A stretch of DNA of 64,000 bases from Leclercia sp. LSNIH1. Its GTDB lineage: Bacteria > Pseudomonadota > Gammaproteobacteria > Enterobacterales > Enterobacteriaceae. The stretch lies in NCBI RefSeq assembly GCF_002902985.1, contig NZ_CP026167.1, positions 2,914,001 through 2,978,000 on the forward strand, given 5' to 3'. Below the pieces are notes generated by a model that saw only the letters and a list, made by a program, of their open reading frames with translations, made no database searches and was not told the origin of the DNA. A program made the translations under genes and the position numbers. Of this stretch, positions 35,212 to 45,761 are shown piece after piece (within the stretch, counting starts at the first letter, position 1; every line of letters starts with the position of its first letter).

Positions 35212-35230
35212 AATGAAATAGCGTTTCAAA
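35212..35230. promoter_or_regulatory. KdgR operator upstream of kduD
   Basis: AATGAAATAGCGTTTCAAA fits the KdgR consensus AATGAAA-N5-TTTCATT with two mismatches at the outer right end; the TGAAA-N5-TTTCA core is perfect. This agrees with the KDG-pathway role of kduD. Confidence 0.7.
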
Positions 35231-35284
35231 AATTTTTAAGGCGGTCATGTTTGCGGGCAACAGGGGGCTGCCCGCCAGTGACCA

Positions 35285-35953
35285 TTACCCGCGCAGATGC
35301 GCCACGGTAAGCGCCTGCAGGGAGGTCAGTTTGACATCGGCCAGTGCGTAACGCGCGTCGTGCTGGTTCTCTTCCGCAGGAACAACAATTGAGCGCATCC
35401 GGGCCGCTTTACTGGCAATCATGCCATTTACCGAGTCTTCCAGCGCCACGCAGGCGGTCGGGTCGACGCCCAGTTTCGCAGCGCAATCCATATAGACCTG
35501 CGGATGCGGCTTGCTGTACGGGAGCTTTTCTGCCGAGGCCAGCGCGTCGAAGCTGTCGCGCAGATCGAACATGATCAGCACCTTCTCCAGCATATGCAGC
35601 GGCGAGGCGGAGGCCAGACCGACCTTCAGTCCCTGCTCTTTACAGAGTAATACGGCCTCACGCGCGCCTTTGAGTAAGGGACGGGTCTCTTCCACCAGCG
35701 TAATGGCGCGGTTGATAATGCGATCGGTCACTTCATCCCGGCCTGGACCTACCCACGGCTGGTGGGCGTACCAGAGATCAACCACCATATCGATGCGCAG
35801 GCCGAGGGTATCCGGCAGCTCGTGACGGCGGCTGATATCCACACCCAGGCTCGCCATTACATCCAGTTCAGCCCGATCCCACAGCGGCTCAGAATCAATC
35901 AGTAATCCATCCATATCAAAAATGGCAGCAACAATTTGACGTGGCGTCGACAT
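35285..35953 (-). CDS. hxpB: Hexitol phosphatase/2-deoxyglucose-6-P phosphatase HxpB (YniC)
   Basis: HAD-superfamily phosphatase of 222 residues acting on sugar and sugar-alcohol phosphates. The nucleophile motif is AAIFDMDGLLIDSEPLWD (DxD), motif II Ser is in VGLASASPLHM, Lys is in KPHPQVY, and the metal acid pair is in ALEDSVNGM. The start at 35953 has AAAGGAGAGG upstream; the frame continues to 36112 over the yniB start and is not used. Confidence 0.94.
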   Translation of the reverse strand: MSTPRQIVAAIFDMDGLLIDSEPLWDRAELDVMASLGVDISRRHELPDTLGLRIDMVVDLWYAHQPWVGPGRDEVTDRIINRAITLVEETRPLLKGAREAVLLCKEQGLKVGLASASPLHMLEKVLIMFDLRDSFDALASAEKLPYSKPHPQVYMDCAAKLGVDPTACVALEDSVNGMIASKAARMRSIVVPAEENQHDARYALADVKLTSLQALTVAHLRG

Positions 35954-36097
35954 GCAACCTCTCCTTTCGTTGGTTTTAGCAGCGGTAAGCGCTACCTCAC
36001 CCTGGCAATTTAGCATATCGCCAGTAAAGAGCGGGCGAAAATGAGATCCAGCAGGTAAACTTAGCCACAAAGGATGTAATTTCATAATGAGGAACCA

Positions 36098-36634
36098 ATG
36101 ACATATCAACAAGCTGGTCGCGTTGCGATACTGAAACAGATCGCCGGATGGGTGATTTTTATCCCATCAGTTATCTCGACCATTATTTCTGTTCTGAAAT
36201 TTATCTATGACCACAGCGAGAAGCAGGCCGGGATTAATGCCGTGATGCTTGATTTTGCCCATGTCATGATTGAGATGATGCGGTTCAATACCCCATTCCT
36301 GAACTTTTTCTGGTACAACTCGCCCACGCCTGATTTTCGGCAGGGGATGAACATCGCGTTCTGGATTATTTTTGCCCTGATCTTTATTGCCCTCGCGCTG
36401 CAGGCCTCGGGAGCGCGGATGCGCCGCCAGACGCGCATGATCCGCGAAGGGTTGGAGGCGCAGCTGATTCTGGAGAAAGCGAGAGGGGAGGAGGGCTTGA
36501 CCCGTGAGCAGATCGAATCACGTATTGTGGTACCGAATAACACTATTTTCCTGCAAATATTCACGCTCTACGTGCTGCCCGTGCTGATGATCGTCGCCGG
36601 GTATTTCCTGTTTTCGCTGCTCGGCCTGATCTAA
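36098..36634 (+). CDS. yniB: YniB, inner-membrane protein
   Basis: A 178-residue membrane protein close to E. coli YniB, with three or four hydrophobic helices (about 15-35, 85-105 and 150-175) and a charged cytoplasmic stretch (residues 110-145). The function is unknown. AATGAGGAACC precedes the ATG. It diverges from hxpB. Confidence 0.88.
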   Translation: MTYQQAGRVAILKQIAGWVIFIPSVISTIISVLKFIYDHSEKQAGINAVMLDFAHVMIEMMRFNTPFLNFFWYNSPTPDFRQGMNIAFWIIFALIFIALALQASGARMRRQTRMIREGLEAQLILEKARGEEGLTREQIESRIVVPNNTIFLQIFTLYVLPVLMIVAGYFLFSLLGLI

Positions 36635-36640
36635 GCGTTC

Positions 36641-36665
36641 GCTGCCGGGCGCTGAAGCCCGGCAG
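36641..36665. terminator. Hairpin between convergent yniB and yniA
   Basis: GCTGCCGGGC and GCCCGGCAGC form a 10-bp stem with a short loop. A T-run is lacking, so terminator activity is only likely. Confidence 0.5.
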
Positions 36666-36673
36666 CCTGCGCG

Positions 36674-37534
36674 TTATGCCGCCAGTACCCGCTCCAGCGC
36701 TCGCTGCGCATTCACCATATGCTCCCCACCAAACAGAATGGCGCGGTTCATCAGCGTATAGAGCTGATACACCGGTTGCCTTTCCAGAAAATCTGCCGGC
36801 AGCGGTGATATCGACTGGTAGCCGTCGTAAATTTGCGGCGGCTGTTCAGGATGGAGCGGCAGCATGGCGAGATCGCACTCTCTGTCTCCCCAGTAACAGG
36901 CCGGGTCGAAGATGTAGGGGCCGTTCGGCCCCAGCGCGCAGTTGTCCGACCATAAATCGCCATGCAGCAGCGAAGGCTGCGGCTGGTGCGAGGCCAGGCG
37001 CTGCTGAATATGATCGACAATGGCGTCAATATTGCCGAACGCCAGCCCTTTTTCCGCTGCCAGCTCCAGCTGCCAGCCGATGCGCTGTTCGGCAAAGAAG
37101 GTTGACCAGCGTCGCTGCCAGGCGTTGGGTTGTGGCGTGGTGGAGAGGTCATTGTCAAAATCGAGGCCAAACTGTGGTTGCTCGCTCCACTGATGCAGGC
37201 GGGCGATTTGCTGCCCCAGAATAAAGGCATTATGCGCGTCGAGCGGGCGGGGAGGGAGATAGTCCATCACCAGGAAACTGTAGTCACGATCGCTACCGAC
37301 GGCCCGGACTGTAGGAACAGATACGGTTTTGCTGCGGGAGAGCAGTTCCAGCTGATCGGCTTCTGCTGTGAATATCGGTAACAGTTCACGTTCGTCACAT
37401 TTTACGAAGAGATCGAGGCCTGCATAGCGCAGATGCCACGCGGCGTGGATTTCGCCTCCTGGCAGCTCATTACGCAGTTCAATTTCACCTTCGCCCAACT
37501 GTTCACTCAAAAGATGACTGATAGCCTGCCACAT
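36674..37534 (-). CDS. yniA: Fructosamine kinase-family protein YniA
   Basis: A 286-residue protein of the fructosamine/ketosamine-3-kinase family, the same size as K-12 YniA. The kinase catalytic loop is SLLHGDLWSDNCALG (Asp-Asn pair) with metal Asp in YIFDPACYWGDRECD. Such enzymes phosphorylate glycated amines, leading to deglycation. The true substrate is unproven. Confidence 0.92.
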   Translation of the reverse strand: MWQAISHLLSEQLGEGEIELRNELPGGEIHAAWHLRYAGLDLFVKCDERELLPIFTAEADQLELLSRSKTVSVPTVRAVGSDRDYSFLVMDYLPPRPLDAHNAFILGQQIARLHQWSEQPQFGLDFDNDLSTTPQPNAWQRRWSTFFAEQRIGWQLELAAEKGLAFGNIDAIVDHIQQRLASHQPQPSLLHGDLWSDNCALGPNGPYIFDPACYWGDRECDLAMLPLHPEQPPQIYDGYQSISPLPADFLERQPVYQLYTLMNRAILFGGEHMVNAQRALERVLAA

Positions 37535-37639
37535 GATCGCTCTCCCATGTTGTCTGCCAGATCATAAAGTTAGCGTGAAACTATGGTAAAAAAATACGAG
37601 CTAACGCACAGTTGGGCCGTTTGGTTGGCCCTCGGGCAT

Positions 37640-37933
37640 TTATTGTTGCTCTTTTTGCCAGTTTTCCCAGCGCGTGACTTCAACCTGCGGCTCTTTCCCG
37701 GTTGCGCTCTCAACCAGCCCCGACGCCAGCGCCTTCACCTCGTCTTCACCCAGCGGGGTAACCAGACCATAAGTATGGGTGCCCAGCTCATGCAGCGTGC
37801 CCTCATCGTCAGTCATGGTCAGTAAAAAACCTCCGCGGGTGAGGTTGTTGTTCATTTCGTTGAGCTCGGTCAGCGTATCTTCATGCACTTTAATGGTTAC
37901 CACGTAGCGCGCGATCTCTCCACTACTCATCAT
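37640..37933 (-). CDS. ydiZ: YdiZ, small protein possibly of the DUF2622/GhoS-like group
   Basis: A 97-residue acidic protein matching E. coli YdiZ in size and position between yniA and pfkB. It contains an alternating beta/helix pattern (ARYVVTIKVHEDTL and LTMTDDEGTLHELG). I believe the family is grouped with DUF2622, to which the GhoS antitoxin RNase belongs, but no toxin gene is adjacent, so an antitoxin role is unsupported. A second start codon lies one residue later. Confidence 0.8.
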   Translation of the reverse strand: MMSSGEIARYVVTIKVHEDTLTELNEMNNNLTRGGFLLTMTDDEGTLHELGTHTYGLVTPLGEDEVKALASGLVESATGKEPQVEVTRWENWQKEQQ

Positions 37934-37987
37934 TCACCTCGTTGTTATCCCGAAATTTTTTAGCATAGTCGATTCATGCTATTTGTC

Positions 37988-38012
37988 GCCCTCGCCGGCT
38001 AACCGGGAGGGC
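37988..38012 (-). terminator. Possible terminator after pfkB
   Basis: GCCCTC-GCCGG and CCGG-GAGGGC arms around a 4-base loop fold into a strong stem just past the pfkB stop, with only a weak A/T tail in the minus-strand direction. Confidence 0.5.
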
Positions 38013-38017
38013 TGTCA

Positions 38018-38950
38018 TTACGCATTTGCCAGATACTTGAATATTTTTTGCGTGTCTTCCAGCGAGCAGAGTCGGGTGCCGTGATTGATGGTCGCCGCGC
38101 TGCCTGCTGCCACCCCGTACTGGGTCATCTCCCGTAAGGATGCGCCCTGCGCCAGTTTCAGGGTCATGGCGCCGACCATGCTGTCACCTGCGCCGACGGT
38201 GCTCTGGCTTTTCATCGGCGGCGGTACCACTTGTACCGAGCCGGTTTCATCAACGGCCAGCGCCCCCTGCGGTCCCAGGGAGACGACGACCCGCCGCGCT
38301 TTGCCGCTTTTCACTAACTCCTCGGCGGCCTTACGCACATCGTCTGGCTGGCTGAGGTCACGATTGACCAGCGCGCTCAGCTCTTTCTGGTTAGGTTTTA
38401 CCAGCTCAATATTGCCAAGCGTCAGCGCGGCGCTGAGCGCCTCCCCGGAGCTATCGACAATGCAGCGAATGCCGTTCTGCTGGGCAGCGCGGATCAGCTG
38501 CGTCAGTTTTTCGGTTTTCACACCGGGTGGCAGACTGCCGCTGATAACCAGCAATGCGCCGCTTTCGATGGCCAGCACTTTCTCTTCAAGCTGGCGAAAC
38601 TCATCTTCGCTTAATGTCGCACCAGGCATCACAAAGCGGTATTGCTCGTTAGAGGATTCAACGTGAACATGCAGGTTTTGCCGGGTCCAGTCCCGGGCCT
38701 CAACCGTATCGACGGCAACCTGCTCGTCGGCAAGGAGTGAGACGAGATGTTCGCCCGTCGCACCGCCCGCGGGGAAGATGGCTGTGGCTTTTCCGCCAAG
38801 GTGCGTAATAGCGCGGGCGACGTTAATGCCGCCGCCGCCGGGCTCAAAGACCGGCACGCTGCAGCGGAGTTTACCTTCAGGATAGATTTGTGCCGTCAGG
38901 GTAGCGCTGTCCAGGGAAGGGGAGAGCGTCAACGTAAAAATACGATCCAT
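38018..38950 (-). CDS. pfkB: 6-phosphofructokinase II
   Basis: Ribokinase-family enzyme that phosphorylates fructose 6-phosphate with ATP. The 310-residue protein has the N-terminal family signature FEPGGGGINVARAITHLGG and the C-terminal STVGAGDSMVGAM, in which Asp is the catalytic base and GAGD the anion hole. K-PNQKE in ELVKPNQKELSAL binds ATP. AGGAGATAAGC precedes the start. Confidence 0.97.
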   Translation of the reverse strand: MDRIFTLTLSPSLDSATLTAQIYPEGKLRCSVPVFEPGGGGINVARAITHLGGKATAIFPAGGATGEHLVSLLADEQVAVDTVEARDWTRQNLHVHVESSNEQYRFVMPGATLSEDEFRQLEEKVLAIESGALLVISGSLPPGVKTEKLTQLIRAAQQNGIRCIVDSSGEALSAALTLGNIELVKPNQKELSALVNRDLSQPDDVRKAAEELVKSGKARRVVVSLGPQGALAVDETGSVQVVPPPMKSQSTVGAGDSMVGAMTLKLAQGASLREMTQYGVAAGSAATINHGTRLCSLEDTQKIFKYLANA

Positions 38951-39162
38951 GCTTATCTCCTGTAAGTGAGGTTTGCATTAAGCCTGGCACCGAACCCACA
39001 GAAGCGAAAGAAATAACAATATGATTTCTAATATAAATATCTTTACGTAACGTGACTGTTTTTTATAAATATTAGAGGGCTTTGAGATCGTTCTTATTCC
39101 AAAAATGAAACAAGAAATCATTGCTATGTTATTTGAGCCTTTTTATAATTTGTTACCTTTCC

Positions 39163-39246
39163 AAGGATCCCATGGCATTGATCCGCAAGAAAGTTTCCGG
39201 GACCGTAATGGTCTCTTTTTTTGTTGTACGGACTCTTTATAAATGA
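39163..39246 (+). CDS. 24-residue leader ORF upstream of ydiY (candidate attenuator peptide)
   Basis: The coding part is 39172-39246. It has AAGGA at 39163-39167, an ATG at 39172 and 24 codons (MALIRKKVSGTVMVSF, then FVVRTLYK). Its TGA overlaps the ydiY ATG as ATGA at 39243-39246. The sequence is basic at the start and then hydrophobic. A terminator-like hairpin lies inside the ORF (39199-39223), so translating it should affect transcription through it. This ORF is not one I recognise from annotation, and its expression is inferred, not shown. Confidence 0.6.
   Translation, partial: KDPMALIRKKVSGTVMVSFFVVRTLYK
39199..39223 (+). terminator. Terminator-like hairpin within the ydiY leader
   Basis: GGGACC (39199-39204) pairs with GGTCTC (39210-39215) around GTAAT, followed by seven Ts. 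It ends about 20 bases before the ydiY start, on the same strand. Upstream GGATCCC (39165-39171) could pair with the left arm instead and act as an antiterminator. One G-U pair weakens the stem. Confidence 0.6.
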
Positions 39247-40001
39247 AGCTCTTAAAGACAGTACCCGCTGCGATGATGTTAGCGGGAGGTCTGCTTGCGT
39301 CAATGAATGCAGCAGCCGATGATTCCGTTTTTACTGTCATGGATGATCCCTCCACTGCACAGAAACCCTTCGAAGGCAACCTTAACGCAGGTTATCTGGC
39401 GCAATCGGGCAATACGAAAAGCTCCTCCCTGACCGCAGACACCACCCTGACCTGGTACGGCAATACTACCGCCTGGTCGCTGTGGGGTAACGCAAGTAAC
39501 ACCTCTTCTAACGATGAGCGTTCTTCCGAGAAATATGCGGTAGGTGGGCGTAGCCGTTTCAATGTGACCGACTATGACTATCTGTTTGGCCAGGCAAGCT
39601 GGTTAACCGATCGCTATAACGGCTATCGTGAGCGTGACGTTGCGACCGCCGGTTACGGTCGGCAGTTCCTGAACGGTCCGGTACACAGCTTCCGCTTTGA
39701 ATTTGGTCCAGGCGTACGTTATGACGAATACACTGACGGCGACACGGAAACTCAGCCGCTGGGCTACGCGTCCGGAACTTATGCATGGCAGATGACCGAT
39801 AACGCGAAATTCAGCCAGGGCGTTTCTGTCTTTGGCGCTGACGACACCACCGTCAACTCCGAAACCGCGCTTAACGTGGCAATCAACGCCCATTTCGGGC
39901 TGAAAGTTGCATACAATGTGACCTGGAACTCCGAGCCGCCAGCGTCTGCGCCGGAACACACCGATCGTAGAACCACCGTCTCTCTGGGCTACAAAATGTA
40001 A
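39243..40001 (+). CDS. ydiY: YdiY, DUF481 outer-membrane-type protein
   Basis: A 252-residue protein with a signal peptide (MKLLKTVPAAMMLAGGLLASMNAAA). The mature part shows alternating beta strands ending in LGYKM, as expected of a DUF481 outer-membrane barrel. K-12 ydiY is described as acid-inducible; the role is unknown. There is no strong ribosome site of its own, and the start overlaps the stop of the 24-residue leader ORF (ATGA), so translation is probably coupled. Confidence 0.93.
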   Translation: MKLLKTVPAAMMLAGGLLASMNAAADDSVFTVMDDPSTAQKPFEGNLNAGYLAQSGNTKSSSLTADTTLTWYGNTTAWSLWGNASNTSSNDERSSEKYAVGGRSRFNVTDYDYLFGQASWLTDRYNGYRERDVATAGYGRQFLNGPVHSFRFEFGPGVRYDEYTDGDTETQPLGYASGTYAWQMTDNAKFSQGVSVFGADDTTVNSETALNVAINAHFGLKVAYNVTWNSEPPASAPEHTDRRTTVSLGYKM

Positions 40002-40007
40002 TTATCG

Positions 40008-40035
40008 CGGGCCAAGAATATATTGGCCCGTTTTT
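40008..40035 (+). terminator. Terminator after ydiY
   Basis: CGGGCCAA and TTGGCCCG arms are followed by TTTTTAATTTTT. The next 220 bases up to the small secreted gene are AT-rich with no gene seen; they probably hold its promoter. Confidence 0.85.
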
Positions 40036-40257
40036 AATTTTTGTGCTGATAAATAATAAACACTGTTTTAGAATATAGCGGCAGCCGATATCTCCATATT
40101 CTCTCCATAATTCCTCGCTTCGTTAACTATTCAGTTTATTTGACACGAATTGATAAATATTTTGACTATGCAAAAGTGTGATCCAGATCTAAACTATGAA
40201 CACAGGCTAGATATTGCCTTAAGTTGGTCTGTATTAATTCAGTAAGAGAAAAACATT

Positions 40258-40491
40258 ATGAATAAAATCGTAACTGCATCTGCAGCATTGGTGCTTTCTG
40301 CACTGTCATTCGGCGCATTTGCCGCTGACGCTGTATATAACTCTGCCAGTGACACCTCTACACAAATCGGCATTACCAAAGCCTCTGATGTAGAAGCCGG
40401 ATCAAACATCGCCCCGGGTTCGCAATCTACCGGGCAGTCCATGGATGACGCATTCGACGTGCATAAACTGGTCGCCGGGGAATGGTCCTGA
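40258..40491 (+). CDS. Small secreted protein of unknown family
   Basis: A 77-residue ORF with a clear signal peptide (MNKIVTASAALVLSALSFGAFA, cleavage near 22), leaving a 55-residue mature protein rich in Ser, Ala, Thr and Asp and without cysteine. I do not recognise the family; the leader resembles those of BhsA-type proteins but the mature part does not. AAGAGAAA precedes the ATG. It has its own terminator, so it is probably a real monocistronic gene. K-12 has arpB near here instead. Confidence 0.75.
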   Translation: MNKIVTASAALVLSALSFGAFAADAVYNSASDTSTQIGITKASDVEAGSNIAPGSQSTGQSMDDAFDVHKLVAGEWS

Positions 40492-40540
40492 TCGATTTGT
40501 CAGATTATCTCCATTCATTTACGGGCTGTTATTGCCACTA

Positions 40541-40578
40541 AAAAAACCGGATTTTGATGTACCGGTTTTTTATTTTTG
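40541..40578 (+). terminator. Terminator after the small secreted gene
   Basis: AAAAAACCGG and CCGGTTTTTT arms around an 11-base loop are followed by a T-rich tract. Confidence 0.8.
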
Positions 40579-40676
40579 TCATTTTTGTAAAGTTATATAG
40601 AACGCGGTTTTATATTCGCGCCATTATTACCTACAAGACGCGAAATACCGTTATAGCGTAGGGGAAGGCGATACGA

Positions 40677-40784
40677 TTAACCCCAAAGCATTGCCGCCCA
40701 GCGTAATAACAGCATGGCAACGCAGATGGCGATTAACACAATCACCATCTTCCAGTGTTTTTTTGTAAAGCGTTTCGTTGGCAT
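40677..40784 (-). CDS. yniD: YniD, 35-residue single-helix membrane protein
   Basis: An ATG at 40782-40784 (minus strand) opens 35 codons: MPTKRFTKKHWKMVIVLIA, then ICVAMLLLRWAAMLWG. A basic N-terminus is followed by one transmembrane helix. AAGGA lies 9-10 bases upstream. The sequence and its position near thrS agree with my recollection of E. coli YniD. The function is unknown. It is too short for usual gene finders. Confidence 0.85.
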   Translation of the reverse strand: MPTKRFTKKHWKMVIVLIAICVAMLLLRWAAMLWG

Positions 40785-40884
40785 CCGATCATCCTTGTTC
40801 ATTGATTCATGGAGTTTACCAAAGAACAAAGATAATTGCGCTTCACCGGGATGCTACATCCTCAGGCGCCTGCAACAACACGCG

Positions 40885-40977
40885 TCAAAACCAGTGAAAC
40901 TTATCTGCCAGAATGACGAGTAAGGCGGTGGCAGAAAGAATGTTCAGGATAACGACTGTTTTGCTGGATACGTTCAT
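40885..40977 (-). CDS. 30-residue putative single-helix membrane protein
   Basis: ATG at 40975-40977 on the minus strand opens 30 codons: MNVSSKTVVILNILSATALL, then VILADKFHWF. A short polar N-terminus is followed by one hydrophobic helix and an aromatic end, typical of tiny inner-membrane proteins. A GGGG-containing ribosome site lies about 7 bases upstream. It is 100 bp upstream of yniD on the same strand, and the two may share a transcript. I believe K-12 has a similar tiny protein but cannot name it with certainty. Confidence 0.65.
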   Translation of the reverse strand: MNVSSKTVVILNILSATALLVILADKFHWF

Positions 40978-41304
40978 AATTTGCCCCATGGAATGTTGAA
41001 GGACCTTTTCAAGAATAGCTTAGCAGCCCGCTATTGCGAGCAGCTGTCTGAAATTCCACGTCAAACTCATGCAAAAGTACTAACGCGTTCATTCTGCCTG
41101 TAAAGGGTGTTTTCACCCTTTTGTTAGTGTTACCATCTTCGGGCTGATCGTAAATTGTCATTTATCTGATTTCGATCCTGTGCATGGTTGCGGGCCAATT
41201 TGACGATTGTTGGTCAGATGGTTTTGCAATCCACTGTAAATTAAAGATTATTTTCTTTGCATATGCTCTTATGTGTGGGGCATCACTGCAAATAAGGATA
41301 TAAA
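40978..41304 (+). promoter_or_regulatory. thrS promoter and translational-operator leader
   Basis: These 327 bp hold no gene. A hairpin with AAAGGGTG/CACCCTTT arms (41102-41121) is followed by a structured, strongly E. coli-like leader up to the AAGGAT ribosome site at 41297. In E. coli, ThrRS binds tRNA-Thr-like stem-loops in this leader and represses its own translation. I infer the same here from the sequence resemblance; the stem-loops were not modelled in full. Confidence 0.6.
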
Positions 41305-43233
41305 ATGCCTGTTATTACTCTTCCTGATGGCAGCCAACGCCATTTTGACCGCGCCGTCAGCCCAATGGATGTTGCGCTGGATATCGGCCCGGGACTGGCG
41401 AAAGCCACTATTGCTGGCCGCGTAGATGGTGAGCTGGTTGATGCTTCCGATTTAATTGAAAACGATGCGAAGCTGTCGATCATCACCGCGAAAGACGAAG
41501 AAGGTCTGGAGATCATTCGTCACTCCTGCGCACACCTGCTCGGTCATGCGATCAAACAGCTGTGGCCTCACACCAAAATGGCTATCGGCCCGGTTATCGA
41601 CAACGGCTTCTACTATGACGTTGACCTTGACCACACCCTGACCCAGGAAGATATCGAAGCCCTCGAAAAGCGTATGCACGAGCTGGCTGAGAGCAACTAT
41701 GACGTCATTAAGAAGAAAGTGAGCTGGCACGAAGCGCGTGAAACCTTCGTGAAGCGTGGTGAAACCTACAAAGTCACTATTCTTGATGAAAACATTGCCC
41801 ATGATGATAAGCCTGGCTTGTATCATCATGAAGAATATGTCGACATGTGCCGTGGACCGCACGTGCCGAACATGCGTTTCTGCCATCACTTCAAGCTGAT
41901 GAAGACCGCAGGCGCTTACTGGCGTGGCGACAGCAACAATAAGATGCTGCAACGCATTTACGGTACCGCCTGGGCCGACAAAAAAGCCCTGAACGCGTAC
42001 CTGCAGCGTCTGGAAGAAGCGGCGAAGCGTGACCACCGTAAAATCGGTAAACAGCTCGACCTGTATCACATGCAGGAAGAGGCGCCGGGTATGGTGTTCT
42101 GGCATAACGATGGCTGGACTATCTTCCGCGAACTGGAGACGTTCGTACGCTCCAAGCTGAAAGAGTACCAGTATCAGGAAGTGAAAGGCCCGTTCATGAT
42201 GGACCGTGTGCTGTGGGAAAAAACCGGCCACTGGGACAACTACAAAGATGCAATGTTCACCACCTCTTCTGAGAACCGTGAATACTGCATTAAGCCGATG
42301 AACTGTCCGGGTCACGTTCAGATCTTCAACCAGGGTCTGAAATCCTACCGCGACCTGCCGCTGCGTATGGCGGAGTTCGGTAGCTGCCACCGTAACGAGC
42401 CATCAGGCGCGCTGCATGGCCTGATGCGTGTTCGTGGCTTTACGCAGGATGACGCGCATATCTTCTGTACTGAAGATCAGGTGCGTGATGAAGTTAACGC
42501 CTGTATTCGTATGGTCTACGATATGTACAGCACCTTTGGCTTCGAGAAGATCGTGGTCAAACTCTCAACTCGTCCTGAAAAACGTATCGGCAGTGACGAG
42601 ACCTGGGATCGTGCTGAGGCGGACCTGGCCGTCGCGCTGGAAGAGAACGGTATCCCGTTTGAATACCAGCTGGGCGAAGGCGCATTTTACGGTCCGAAAA
42701 TTGAATTTACCCTGTATGACTGCCTCGATCGTGCATGGCAATGCGGTACTGTACAGCTGGACTTCTCCCTGCCGCAGCGTTTAAGCGCCTCTTACGTTGG
42801 CGAAGACAACGAGCGTCAGGTTCCGGTAATGATTCACCGTGCGATTCTCGGTTCTCTGGAGCGCTTCATCGGCATCCTGACCGAAGAGTTCGCTGGCTTC
42901 TTCCCAACCTGGCTTGCGCCGGTGCAGGTAGTGGTGATGAACATTACCGATTCTCAGGCTGATTACGTTAAAGAATTGACGCAGAAACTACAAAATGCGG
43001 GCATTCGCGTAAAAGCAGACTTGAGAAATGAGAAGATTGGCTTTAAAATCCGCGAGCACACTTTACGTCGTGTCCCGTATATGTTGGTCTGTGGTGATAA
43101 AGAGGTGGAAGCAGGCAAAGTTGCCGTTCGCACCCGCCGTGGTAAAGACCTGGGCAGCCTGGACGTAAGTGAAGTGATTGAGAAGCTGCAACAAGAGATT
43201 CGCAGCCGCAGTCTTCAACAACTGGAGGAATAA
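41305..43233 (+). CDS. thrS: Threonyl-tRNA synthetase
   Basis: Class II synthetase charging tRNA-Thr and editing mischarged serine. The 642-residue protein has an N-terminal TGS domain (1-62), an editing domain with [10 protein letters not shown], the catalytic core with zinc ligand Cys334 (KPMNCPGHV) and motif 2 [17 protein letters not shown], and a C-terminal anticodon-binding domain from about residue 535. AAGGAT precedes the ATG. infC begins 3 bp after the stop. Confidence 0.98.
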   Translation: MPVITLPDGSQRHFDRAVSPMDVALDIGPGLAKATIAGRVDGELVDASDLIENDAKLSIITAKDEEGLEIIRHSCAHLLGHAIKQLWPHTKMAIGPVIDNGFYYDVDLDHTLTQEDIEALEKRMHELAESNYDVIKKKVSWHEARETFVKRGETYKVTILDENIAHDDKPGLYHHEEYVDMCRGPHVPNMRFCHHFKLMKTAGAYWRGDSNNKMLQRIYGTAWADKKALNAYLQRLEEAAKRDHRKIGKQLDLYHMQEEAPGMVFWHNDGWTIFRELETFVRSKLKEYQYQEVKGPFMMDRVLWEKTGHWDNYKDAMFTTSSENREYCIKPMNCPGHVQIFNQGLKSYRDLPLRMAEFGSCHRNEPSGALHGLMRVRGFTQDDAHIFCTEDQVRDEVNACIRMVYDMYSTFGFEKIVVKLSTRPEKRIGSDETWDRAEADLAVALEENGIPFEYQLGEGAFYGPKIEFTLYDCLDRAWQCGTVQLDFSLPQRLSASYVGEDNERQVPVMIHRAILGSLERFIGILTEEFAGFFPTWLAPVQVVVMNITDSQADYVKELTQKLQNAGIRVKADLRNEKIGFKIREHTLRRVPYMLVCGDKEVEAGKVAVRTRRGKDLGSLDVSEVIEKLQQEIRSRSLQQLEE

Positions 43234-44074
<841 letters not shown>

Positions 44075-44103
44075 GTCGTTAACGTTTAACTTTTTTAACT
44101 TAG

Positions 44104-44481
<378 letters not shown>

Positions 44482-44488
44482 GCCAGTT

Positions 44489-44519
44489 GAAAGGGGGAGC
44501 TCTGCTCCCTCTTTTCGTT
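44489..44519 (+). terminator. Terminator after rplT
   Basis: AAGGGGGAGC and GCTCCCTCTT arms around TCT are followed by a short T-run. It separates rplT from the phe leader. Confidence 0.8.
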
Positions 44520-44603
44520 TCAACAGCATCAAAACATTGACAATTTTCTGGCGACCCTTTTCAATAGGGCGACAGGTCCCATACCACACAAGGTAACGCA
44601 AGC

Positions 44604-44648
44604 ATGAATGCTGCTATTTTCCGCTTCTTCTTTTACTTTAGCACCTGA
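44604..44648 (+). CDS. pheM: PheM, phe operon leader peptide
   Basis: A 14-residue peptide, [14 protein letters not shown], with five phenylalanine codons, four of them close together. Ribosome stalling at the Phe codons controls the attenuator downstream. AAGGTAACGC lies upstream of the ATG. It is identical in design to E. coli PheM. Confidence 0.95.
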
Positions 44649-45746
<1,098 letters not shown>

Positions 45747-45761
45747 GGGCAGGACAGAACA

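Noticed and set aside
37640..37933. ydiZ as half of a toxin-antitoxin pair
   Set aside because: A possible GhoS-like relation exists, but no GhoT-like small membrane toxin ORF was found beside it.
40164..40187. CRP site upstream of the small secreted gene (TGTGATCCAGATCTAA)
   Set aside because: Only the left half-site is good; the right half has three mismatches.
40714..40923. A 69-codon plus-strand frame opposite yniD
   Set aside because: It is antisense to two tiny ORFs with better ribosome sites and has no family similarity.
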